Shown here piece after piece: positions 35,631-46,000 of a stretch of 64,000 nucleotides of DNA. The stretch's first letter is position 1; each line of letters begins with the position of its first letter. The notes beneath the pieces were generated by a model. The model worked only from the letters and a program-made list of their open reading frames with translations, had not been told where the DNA came from and ran no database searches. The position numbers and the translations under genes are program-made. The DNA is from Gordius sp. MW1 (Eukaryota > Nematomorpha > Gordioida > Gordea > Gordiidae), in contig OZ038530.1 in NCBI GenBank assembly GCA_964036665.1, positions 6,524,501-6,588,500 of the forward strand. The letters run 5' to 3'.

Positions 35631-36556
35631 TGTTAAGTCACGATGGGCTCCAATATTATTATAATCCCAATCAACTTCAATATAATTACAACTTCCCAAA
35701 TTTATTAATACTACGAATGATAATTTCTACTCAATTCGGTTTTTTTATAGGTATAACAATAATGATGTTGATAAACAAAAATAAAATAGTAGAGCACAAC
35801 AATAATACATAGATATAGAGATCATGGGCGAGGAGTGTAACATAAAGATGGCGCTAAATAAATATGGCGCACAGTAAACATAAACAACGCCGCTTGGTAT
35901 TTGAAGAATGAAAATACGCTTTAATATATTTATTTAAATTTCTAGCTAATGTATTTATTTTCTAGAACTACCGCGAATATTAATCAGTTTTATTTTTCGT
36001 ACTACTACATCTTTCGCATAAATTTATTCAACTTCAAAAATTATTATCACTGATCAATCTCTACTGACAATTCGTTTTAAGTATTAACAATAATAATGAT
36101 GGGGGGGGGGGGAGGTAGGATGATGATAAACAAATAAAATGGTAGCGTACAACAATAATACATAGATATAGAGATCATTGGTGAGGGGCGTAAATAAAGA
36201 TGGCGCTAAATAAATATGGCGCATCGTAAACATAAACAACGCCGCTAACAACTAACAATTAACGAAATTAACAACCATCATCGGAGAGGGGAATTGAAGA
36301 TGTAGTAAGTATGAAGGTGGTAAGCAATACAATGGGGGGGGGGCTTTAGAAGAATCCAACTAACACGAGATCACCGTGACCTTGGATGGGGTATATTTTT
36401 ACGACCATTTATTAAATCTATTTTTAACTCTCCCTAAGAGAAAGAAGGGTAATTAAAACTGGAAAAGGAGGGAATCTTAAACAAAGCGCCTCCAACTGGA
36501 TTAAACTAAAATTAAAAAGGAGAAAGGGGGAGAAAACAGGGAGTATTGACACCACA
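35631..36556 (-). repeat. 5' LTR, 926 bp
   Basis: TG...CA LTR with the same ends as 26248-27443. It contains a partial internal duplication: the block with AAGATGGCGCTAAATAAATA and ACAACGCCGCT occurs twice (near 35848 and 36199), separated by unique sequence and a G-run. The 3' LTR has this block once. The site homologous to the hAT insertion in the 3' LTR is unoccupied at about 36450. Confidence 0.9.
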
Positions 36557-36561
36557 CTTAG

Positions 36562-36960
36562 CTACATTAAAAACCCGCTCCACAGGGGCAGATGAGGGGT
36601 TTGGAGTATTGTACTTAATAAACAAATCTTTTAAAGCAGGAAATTTATTAAAAATTTAATGTTTTGTCCCTCGCTTCAAAAAATTACGATAAGATATTAT
36701 CCTCCAATCCGCTCTCTACTTCCTCGTCAAAAAACGATATTTCGGAATCGACAGTTCTTTCATTATCATTTCCAGGGGTTTCAAATCCTTTTTTCAATAA
36801 AACTAAAAGTTTATTCTTTTTTACAATTAGTAATTATTGAATTCGGACCTTTATATGAAATGAGTGAAAAATATTTATCATATTTTGGCAATGTCAATTC
36901 ATCTGCTGATTTTTAATATTCAGAATCTGAAGATGACGACGATTTAATAATATGATTGTC
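36562..36960 (-). pseudogene. hAT transposase C-terminus remnant
   Basis: Read on the minus strand from 36960, the sequence is degraded. An acidic piece is seen (ISFFDEEVESGLEDN, about 36690-36750). It then becomes clear near 36645-36562 with LFIKYNTPNPSSAPVERVFN, the hAT C-terminal dimerisation motif. The gypsy insertion cuts it right after VFNVAK. The continuation VLTAKRFCLSDK, one frame off, lies on the other side at about 26210-26246. Frameshifts make it non-functional. Confidence 0.75.
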
Positions 36961-37469
36961 CATTTAACCTATAAATTGAAATATAATTAATAATATCAAA
37001 TTAACTTTAATCTTATCTTCACGTTAAGTATTTCGGAATGAATAGGTAATAGGAAAAAGACAAAACAGCTGATTAAAAAAAGACTTTTTTTGTTACAAAG
37101 TAAGGGTTTTTAAAATTGAACGAACGTTAAATTCGAACGCGTTCATCAAAAAAAGGAACGCATTTACGTTCAAAGTTCACCAACATAAAAAGGAACGCCG
37201 TTCATCAATTTTTCGAAAAATTTGAACGCGTTCATTCACAACGCTAATTAGATAAGATATCGAACATACACATAATTACTCTTTAATACTGGTAAAAGTG
37301 CAGAGACAATAATCCATTTTTGAGCAATCAGCTTTAGATGAATGATATAAAATCTTAAATTATTTGTATTAACTCTGTTTGTCACCAAAAACATAATATA
37401 TTAATTATTTTATTAAATTGATCTGATAAATATTTAATTACAAAAAAAAATTTAATTGACACCGTTAAT

Positions 37470-37650
37470 TAAAACTCGGGCCTTCGGCCCACGTGGGAAG
37501 GGGGAGTGGGGAAGGGAAGGGGGAACGAAACTCATCTATACTCCGTATAAACGTAGCATATTTGCTATGCAATTTATGGGCGAGAAAGGTGGGAAGGGGC
37601 GAGAATGCTTATACGGGGGTGTATTAAATGCAAAATGATTAGTTAAATAT
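37470..37650 (+). repeat. GC-hairpin repeat copy
   Basis: ACTCGGGCCTTCGGCCCACG hairpin followed by the purine-rich, GCATATTTGCTATGC and GGGAAGGGGCGAGAATGC blocks, as in 24389-24590. The 60-codon open frame through it is not a gene. Confidence 0.6.
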
Positions 37651-37669
37651 TTATACAAATTTTCGATTT

Positions 37670-38972
37670 AATTAAAAAAAATTTGCCCTCTCCGGGATTC
37701 GAACCCACATCAGTAGAGGCATAAGCCTAAGTAGGGGCACAGGGACCCATATCAGTAGAGGTATACGCCCTTGTAGGGGAGGGCTTAGGGTAATTATCAA
37801 TGTTAACCTATTCAAAAACGAAAAAAAAAATTTCGATTCATGATTTGGCCAATGGTCATTTTTTTCATTGGTCAGTAGCCAGCGGACGGCCAAAAAGTCA
37901 TATTATCAATGTTATTAACAAGAACAAAATATTAATTTAATTAAAAAATAAAAAAATTTTGTCCTCTCCGGGATTCAAACTCTTTGCTTCCTGTTACAAG
38001 CCGTTCGCTATAACTATATAGATAATTAAATAATAAAGTTGTGTTTTATGTTTATTATATAATAAAATGAAACAATAATAGAAAATCAATATATTATAGA
38101 TAATTTAACAAATATAAATTATTATTAAAAAAATGGGGGGCCGCAAAAAAATTATAAAATATTTGGAAAAAGGTTAAGAACCACTGATTTAAAACACTTC
38201 AGCAATAGGCGTTTTTTGATCATCAAATATTCAAGAATTTGGTTCAGTATTTTATAATGATTTTGGGAGTAGCATTTTGAAATTTTAGCCTTTACTTAAA
38301 AACAATTTGGCCAATGGTCATTTTTTTCCATTGGTCAGTACCAAGAGACGGTCTATAAATAAATACATACTAGTCAAAAAAAATTAAAAAAAAATTTCGA
38401 TTCACATTTTGGCCAATGGTCATTTTTTCCATTGGTCAGTAGCCAGGGCACGGTCAAAAAGTCATATTATCAATGGTATTAACAAGAACAAAATAATAAT
38501 TTAATTAAAAAAATAAATAAAAATTTTGCCCTCTTCGGGATTCGAACCAGCAATTCAGAACGTTCGCCGGGATTCGAATCCACATCAGTAGAGGCATAGG
38601 CTTTTGTAGGGGCACAGGGACCCATATCAGTAGAGGCATAGGCCCTTGTAGGGAAGGGCATAGGGTAATTATCAATGTTAACCAATTCAAAAACGAAAAA
38701 AAAAATTCGATTTATTTGGTCAATGGTCATTTTTTTCATTGGTCAGGAGCCAGCGGACCGTCCAAAAGTCATATTATCAATGGTATTAACAAGAACAAAA
38801 TATTAATTTAATTTAAAAAAAACAAAAAATTTTGTTCTCTCCTGGGCTTGAACTTGAACCTCCAGGTCAGAAGTCTGGGGCAAATAACTTGGTGGACTGA
38901 TAGACGGACGGACGGACGGACGGACGGACAACGGACAACAAAAAACGAGCCCATAAATTGCATAGCAATTAA
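37670..38972 (-). repeat. SINE cluster, minus orientation
   Basis: Several complete or partial SINEs. Heads with B boxes lie at about 37690-37790 and 38525-38660. A degenerate tRNA-Thr-like head is at 37965-38030. A full modular copy lies at about 38710-38972: leader TTAATTGCTATGCAATTTAT, GTCC tandem repeat (38904-38935), tRNA-like head with loop CTTCTGA, GTTCAAGCCC, AT linker and CCAAT hairpin. Hairpin modules also occur near 37852, 38310, 38412 and 38725. Confidence 0.65.
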
Positions 38973-39782
38973 TAATCAAACAAGTGTTTGATTTGTAAAT
39001 ATATTAACATATAATAACACTTTATTGAAAACTACCATTTATAAGCATCCAGCTTAATTTAGACATTCAGAAAACATTTATGTTAATTACATTTTTTAGA
39101 ACTTGTAATAACAATTATAATTTCACAAATATAACAAAGCATTTAATTTTTACGAATCATCCTCTTAAACATTTTTTTATTTAATAAAATGTCTACATTT
39201 CCTTATTTTTGCCGCCCCTAAATTCTCGTTATTTTCCGTAGTTTCCCTAAATGCTCCAGAAAAATACCCTAAACCAAAATTCCCGCGAAAAGATCGATCT
39301 CGATCACTAACATATTTCCCACTCCCTTCTCTTATATGCACACCTTCTCATCCAGGAGATGGCTATATAAATACACAAACTTTTCACGGTGAAAAAATTA
39401 ACATTTAGGTGGGACACGTCCCCTCCCTCAACAAAATTGAATTATACCAATTAAATGTGTGGTATCCTCCACCCCCTTACGTGTGTGCTATCCGATAATA
39501 TATATATACGTTCCCACCCCCACACACATACACACATACGCGTACTTTTTTACTCCTGTTTATGATATGTCACGATTGTAAGTATCTTTAAGATATAAAT
39601 GGATACGATTTATATTACCCCTCTTTAACGATTTTTATCGTACTACTTACTAATATATATTTTTTAAGTAACTATTTTACGGGAAAAATGGGAGCGCGAA
39701 TAAAGAAAAATTAATTTTTTCGCGATAGACGTTATCGCGGATCTTTTATCGCTGAAATTAAATATAATAAATAAATTATTTT
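38973..39782. other. No gene assigned; TATA-like and microsatellite sequence
   Basis: Contains a TATA-like GCTATATAAATA near 39362 and CA-rich ACACACATACACACATACG near 39521. These could be promoter elements of the ORF at 39783 or part of an unrecognised LTR. No decisive signal. Confidence 0.3.
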
Positions 39783-40073
39783 ATGAGTAATTTTCAATAT
39801 CAGAACGTCGAATCAGACAATTGGTGGAAAGTTCGATTGAAACACAATATATTTAGTCCCGATCAAGAAACATATTCGGTAGAAAAAGCAAATACCCAAT
39901 ATCCTTATTCCTGGTGTCAGACCAAAGGAAAATGTACCCACAACAAGAAAAACAATTTGGGGGCGAAGAAAGAAAACAATTGCTCAATATTCCGAACAAT
40001 TGGCAACCAACCAATCCGCTACAACAGAGTTATCCGAAAACAGATGGCAATACAATACTCAACGATTAAATGA
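39783..40073 (+). CDS. Unassigned 96-residue ORF
   Basis: ATG-started frame rich in Asn, Lys and Gln, with an NWWKVRLKHNIF segment near the start and a PYSWCQTKGKCTHNKK segment. No domain or family recognised, no signal peptide or membrane segment. It may be a retroelement gag fragment or chance ORF. A TATA-like sequence lies about 420 bp upstream. Confidence 0.25.
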   Translation: MSNFQYQNVESDNWWKVRLKHNIFSPDQETYSVEKANTQYPYSWCQTKGKCTHNKKNNLGAKKENNCSIFRTIGNQPIRYNRVIRKQMAIQYSTIK

Positions 40074-40089
40074 AAAATTCTTAAACCCA

Positions 40090-41009
40090 CCGAAAACAAA
40101 ATAGAATTCAGTAAACAAAAATAAAAATGGAACCCACTTGAATTATGCACATACTATAAATTATTTAAAACATTATTGCTTTATTTGTAACAACTTAAAA
40201 ATAGATGTTTACGAAAACTATGTTGTTAACCTATATTCAACCCCCCATCGCGTTTGACTATTATTTGGCGATCTGCGCATGAGCAATTAGTGCTTTTATA
40301 AAATCAGGAAGGGGCTGCGCTAGAAATGATAATTTGTAAAATGACAATTTACAGTGTAGGTATAAAACAAAATGGTACAGCCTTTGTGATAATTTAATGT
40401 AGATTAATTATAATTTTTGTTGAGGCTGTTGCTCGGTGAGTCATAGAGCTGTGACTAAAAGTTCGCTAGCAGTGAAGTACCCTTTTTATCGCTGATTCAC
40501 AGTGCGGGATTTAATCGATTAAATCCGTTGTTTATAAATCAGTCGATCCGTGGGCAAAGGCAATAAGCTGGCACTAGATGTCAGACAGACGAAAAATTAC
40601 ATTAATTTTTGGGCTAAATTTGAGGAAACTGTTTAAAAATTATAAAGGCTAAACGAATGATTAATTTGTAAGTTGTTCCTATGGATTGTTTGGACTTTGA
40701 TTAACCCTCCGTTGGTCAGGTCAAAATCTTAACACGGATGGTAAGGGTCATGATAACCCCAAATTTTAAATAGCTATAACATTGTTGTATTATAATATAA
40801 ACTTTTAAAAGCATAATACTATAACTCTTATCTGTAAATTGATATATCACTTTGGGTATTTGAACGAGTGGTTATAATTTTAAAATTACAATTAGTGCAA
40901 CCTCCAAAATTTCCCCTATGTGACTTTATTTATTCATAATTTTTCCCCCCACAATTTCATAATTTAATTTATAAGATCATATAAAATAAGGTTGGAACTA
41001 TAACTATAG
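40090..41009. other. No gene seen
   Basis: Mostly AT-rich sequence with no recognisable coding region or repeat. Confidence 0.35.
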
Positions 41010-41480
41010 AAAATTTGGCATAAAACAACCTCAAAACAAAAAAAAATAGAGATGTCCAAACTTAGGGAATTTTTGGCCCTATGTTTTTTAAATTAAAAAA
41101 GTTACTACTGTTCTTAGCCATTATTTTTCTAATTTTTAAACTTCAATTAAATTTTTTTTTAATATAAATACATCATAGAAGGTTAGAATTAAGAGTAGGA
41201 AAAAATTTAATTGTAAAATCTTAAAACAAAAATTTTATGAGGCTCTAAAAATAGTAAATTTTGTGTAAAAAATGAGATTTCCTACAGTTTTCTTAAAAAT
41301 TTAAATTATTTAGATTGAAAAGGTAAAGTTTAAAATAGATTAAACAATGGTAATATATCATGGTTTTTGTAAATTTGGCATAAAATAACATCAAAACAAA
41401 AAATAGAGTTGTCCAATCTTAAGGAAGTTTTGACTTTTTATTTTTTGAGACAAAAAAGTTTCTATTGTTATTGTTCAACT
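41010..41480 (+). repeat. Pair of direct repeats, about 110 bp each
   Basis: The block ATTTGGCATAAAA-AACCTCAAAACAAAA followed by ATAGAG-TGTCCAA-CTTA-GGAA occurs near 41015-41125 and again near 41375-41480, about 360 bp apart. Non-coding; origin unknown. Confidence 0.5.
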
Positions 41481-41499
41481 TAGTTTACGATTTTTGATT

Positions 41500-41996
41500 A
41501 ATTTGAAAGCAATTCTTCGTAAAACTGACCCAATAGCGATGGGACGGAGAGCCGTCAGGTTTATTAAAGGCCAACAGTTTTCCTCCAAAAAGAATTTGGG
41601 ATATTTCTGGAGGAAATTGGCCCCTTATTATAATGTTGCTGAGGTGTGTTAGATTCGTGAGTAAGCTTTGTGAGCCGCTTAGGGCTTAATTAGGTCCTGC
41701 AGAAAAATGGGCGGATTCCATCTAGACTGCTGAATCTTTTTTAAAAGAATTATTGCATTTGTAACTTCTAAAATAGTGAAGTTGATGATTGGGGTTGGTG
41801 GGGTTTCCTTCAGTGAGGGGGTTAAAGCTTCACCCTCAGGGTGTTTGGCGAGAAGGAGATCGTATATAGGGGGGGGGGGTGCGATCAAATCGGAAGAACC
41901 CAGAATACGGAAAGCTAAGTTAATTTCCAAAGCATTTATTTTGTTTGCTATTGCCTTAGCTCTTAAATCTAATGAAGGCTTAGGCTTATGCGGCAT
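41500..41996 (-). pseudogene. Degraded reverse-transcriptase fragment
   Basis: The minus-strand frame 41996-41679 reads through YDLLLAKHPEGEALTPSL, then FTILEVTNAI and PPIFLQDLIKP. This pattern is common just before the palm of a group of non-LTR-type reverse transcriptases (...KHP...P...V...I...DGL...HLKDL). After stops, the strand continues at about 41600-41570 with FGGKLLAFNK and, in another frame at about 41555-41510, RPIAIGSVLRRIAFK, which resembles the next RT block. Several stops and frame changes make it a relic. The clade is uncertain. Confidence 0.55.
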
Positions 41997-42039
41997 TTTT
42001 GAGAGCAGAAAGGGCTTATTTGGGTCAAAACGTTGAATA

Positions 42040-43037
42040 GATCCTTTTAAACCTAGATAATTGGGCGACCATAGGTTGTGGTATTAATAGGGTATGATAA
42101 CAAATAGTGATCCACTCTCCTAGCCTAGAGTATCTGTGTTTTTGATGATAGCTATGAGGATTCTATTCAGAAGGCCACTGAACGCTTTCCTTACTCCCCT
42201 AGGGATCCTATTAAGTGTGTTAGGTTTTGGAAGTAATATGAAATTTTTTGCCCAAGTACTGCATGGATGATTGTTGGTGCCTACACATGGTTGGTAATCA
42301 GCAGTTGGACATAAAAATAACTGTTAGGTGATATTGTTAGGGGTGTTTTGATGCTGGAACGGTTGTTGCGGGGGCCATGGACAACATACTTTCCAAGTTT
42401 TGTTAATTGTAATTACATTGTTTATAATATATAGATAATTGAAGATTGGTAAAAAAAATCGGGATGCTAGCAAAAGGGCTAAAAGGCAATAAACGTTAAA
42501 TAATTAACAGATCGTGATTATCATTATGCGTGGTTTAGACAATATTGATAGTTGCAAGATTGTATTTTCCTCAGGTAAAGTAAATACAGCGCTTTAAATA
42601 CTATAGTCTAAATTCAGATTAAATTATGTCCTTATTGATATATAATGTGTGAGTACGACAGTGATGCATTTTACAAATGTTATCGATATTACTATTGGGT
42701 GTAAAAAAGTGTGGTTAAATTTAAATTTTTAATTCGAATGGAACCCGATGGTGAAGCGTAAGAAATTGTTAATAAATTTTTATGCATAATGTTATATAAA
42801 ATAGTGAAAAGGAAAATTCCATAAATGACCTATATGATAAAAATATTGAGAATATGGGCTTTAAGGTAGATTATTTTATAAAAATTGCTTATATGTTATG
42901 CATGCAATTCAGAAAGGAGAAAAAGACAATATAAGTCTTTATAGCACATGTTCAAGAAAATCCATATTTTCTATAAAAGTAATTTATCAGATTCCATAGA
43001 AATTTAACACATTTAATAAATCTAGACTAAAAATTTC
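42040..43037. other. Upstream region of the RhoGEF gene, no other gene seen
   Basis: AT-rich. May hold the promoter or an unidentified 5' exon of the downstream gene. No coding block recognised. Confidence 0.3.
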
Positions 43038-46000
43038 ATGAGAAGATGTTCTTTACCAAAATTACCATCTATTACACAATTAATGACTGCTGATGAAATT
43101 TTTAAGATTGTTGGAAACTCAGTCACTGTATTTGATAATTTTATAAAATAATTTTGACTCTAACTTATAATTTGTACCTCCTAGTATATTTTTTTTTAAA
43201 TATTTTTAGAGGACTTGCTCATTTAAACGCAAACAAAATAATATACACAATCAAGTGGCATCTCAAGATATAAAAAGTCTCAAAAATCAATCACACGTAT
43301 CTCTACATAAGCTTACATCAGGTAATGATGGGCAAAGCAAATTAAAAAACCTGCTTCAAGATTCAAAATCTAGTATTTCATATTACAATGAAGTTATAAG
43401 CCATGATAAAACTCTTTTAAATAACTGTGAAAATAAGAGACAAGAAATGATATCCTCTGATGATTCTACAAATCGCATGGGTAGCAAAATAAAATCAAAA
43501 AAAGAACAATTTTTAAATGCTCTAATTAATTCACCGTTTAAAAAGCCAAGTGTAAATCATGAAATAACATTGAAAAGAAAAAGTTTAGTTGGAAAGTCTA
43601 ATAGCTACAACAATATTATAAAACCTAGTAAAAAACTAAATTGGGCAAAAGAGTCTTGGATTGATACAATAAACAAAGAGAACATTTCACGTTTGACTAA
43701 CAATGATATAAAAAGACAAGAAGTATATTATCAGTGAATATAACATTATTAAACATTAAAAGTTTTTTAAAATTATGTTTACAAAAAAATATTTGAAAGT
43801 TGAACATTAAAAATTGCTATTTCTGATAACATCTTCTTTATTATTACGAAATTAAATGACTAATGCAATGATGTTGCCAGAGGGAGGGGGTTTATTGGGC
43901 CAAGGCACCCTGGGAGTAAATCCTAGCTACTTTGCCCCCACTCCCCATTGAACTTTAACTTAATTAAACTTAATAATTATTTTTATAAATCAATTTCTTT
44001 AATTATTCTAACCAACTTTTTCCCAACTGATTATTTTTTCTTCTTTATTAATGCCCTATACAAAATAATGAGCAATTAAAGCTTAACTTATTTATAAAAC
44101 CCTTTACTTTGTATAATAACTGATATATATAAGGTCGATATTAAGTTATTTTATTTTTGGTGCATCCTGAAAGGCTGTAAAAATGGTACTTAGTGTTTTT
44201 AATTATTTATTCCAAATTGTATTCAAAAAACAACCCTTAACATATTTTCTCCACTTTTCCATGCACTTCATGTGTGTGAGCCCAAAGTGTTTTTTCTTTA
44301 GGTATTCCACTACAGCTAGCTTATCTTTTTGAAATCTTAATTTTTAAGCAAAGCTGATGATTAAAATTTATTTTTGCATATAGCTGTTATATAGATAATT
44401 TAAGACATGAATAACTTTAATACATAAATATTGACTAATCCTGTTTACCTAAGAATATGGCTGAGATTGCTAAATCTAATGTGCATCTTTTAATCAATGC
44501 CATAATAATCTTTTACAATTTGATTAATCTGCTTATTTCACATACACTTTCTCCTCTTATAATTTTAACTATTTTCATGCAACATTCAAGTTTCTTGTAA
44601 TTTTGGTTATCCTAGTAGTGTCATAAACTGTTGTTATAATCAGCAGTATATCTTGGGCATTTTTAGTTTGCTTTGTCCTTGTATATTTGAATTCACATGC
44701 GACAAATTCTTAATTTAGGGCATTACATTATCATTTCATTAACATTAACTAACATCTGGGGCAAACCTTGTGAAACAATGAAATTATAAATACAAAGGGT
44801 TAGATCTTCAATTTATTCACCCTTTCATATTAATTGCTATGCAATTTATGGGCTCACTTTCCATTTTTTTCAAACTCTTTAAGTATTTTTTATATTGTAA
44901 AAGGCAATTCACGAATTGTATAGAGGTGAAATGGATACAGTGGAAGATCTTGTGTGCCTGAAATCAGTTTATTTGGAATCAATGAAGCAATTGTCTTTAG
45001 TAAAAAATGAAGAAATTGAATCAATCTTCTTATCACTGTGCAAAATTATACCACTCCATAAAAGTAAAATCCTTTTTATGAAAATTAATTAAATATTTAA
45101 TTTGCCTTGTTATAAATGAAATTATGATAATCATATCTTATGCCATACTCTACTATATTTAATTTATATAGAACATATATTGTTTAAACGCCAGCTTAAT
45201 AATATAGAAATTGTTATCGAGAATTGTTTAATATAATTAATTATATCAGACTTCTTAAAAATTTGCTATCCCAAGTAACTGGATAAAAATAATCAAATTG
45301 CCTAATTTCTGTCAACATTTTTAGATTTAAAAAGTGCATTTAGAAGTTTCCATTAATTAATAAATAAAAATTTATGTTTAATGCTTAGTTTTGAACTGAG
45401 GGCCCATAAAATTTGATTAAGTATTCATTCCTAAAGCAGAATATATTTTGTGACAAATGAACTTCAGCAAAATCTAATTGTATAAATTTTTTTATATTAC
45501 TTTATATTCAAAATGTCATCTCAAGACAGTTATGGTTTAAATTCTTAAAATGTATGATTTTAATAAGTAAAAATATGGCAAAATTACAAACTAAGTATTT
45601 GCAATATGGTTGGACGTGAATAGCTTCTAAAAGTTTATTAAACATAAATATTTAATGTGTATCTTAAATAATAATCATGCCCATTGTAAAGACCTATTAA
45701 ATTTTAAGTTTTTTGTTTAATCCATTTTGTATAGATGCTTAGAAACTTGCACTATTTTATTTTCTAACCAAATACACGAATTTAATTATATATTTATTTT
45801 TGCCATGGTTTATTAGCGTGTCTAAGTGGTCAAAGGTTGCTGCATTCATAATATTTGAGCTGAAAATGACACCTATATGTTTGTTACATTTGATTTTATT
45901 AGTGTTTATAAATTAATTTGAAGCCATCAACTTCACAGAAATTACAAAATTTAGTAAATGTTGACTAAACGTTAGCTGTTTTAAGGCGCTTCAAGCAAAG

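Larger units (their letters stand above)
26248..36556 (-). mobile_element. Ty3/gypsy LTR retrotransposon with both LTRs and 5-bp target duplication
   Basis: Element boundaries are supported by several signals. The LTRs start TGTGGTGTCA and end TGACTTAACA. The host sequence CTTAG is duplicated at 26243-26247 and 36557-36561. A primer-binding site TTTGGTGTCAGATCAT abuts the 5' LTR, and a polypurine tract abuts the 3' LTR. In transcription order it has a gag zinc knuckle, protease, reverse transcriptase, RNase H, integrase and an accessory ORF. Most of gag is not recognisable. About 4 kb between gag and the 5' LTR is filled with SINE and hairpin repeats and a TIR element. Pol has one stop and one frameshift. 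Confidence 0.93.
25964..37246 (-). mobile_element. hAT transposon interrupted by a gypsy element
   Basis: Termini are TAGTGCTGT (25964) and ACAACGCTA (37246). Both are followed inward by AACGCGTTC-rich arms with many GTTCA/TGAAC motifs. Flanking octamers ATTAGATC (25956-25963) and ATTAGATA (37247-37254) differ at one position, as for an 8-bp hAT duplication. Without the gypsy insertion (26248-36556 plus one copy of CTTAG) the element is about 970 bp, enough only for a truncated transposase. The transposase C-terminus is recognisable at 36562-36960. Confidence 0.8.

Noticed and set aside
39783-40073. Assigning the 96-residue ORF to a known gag family
   Set aside because: No zinc knuckle or capsid motif could be seen, so it is left unassigned.
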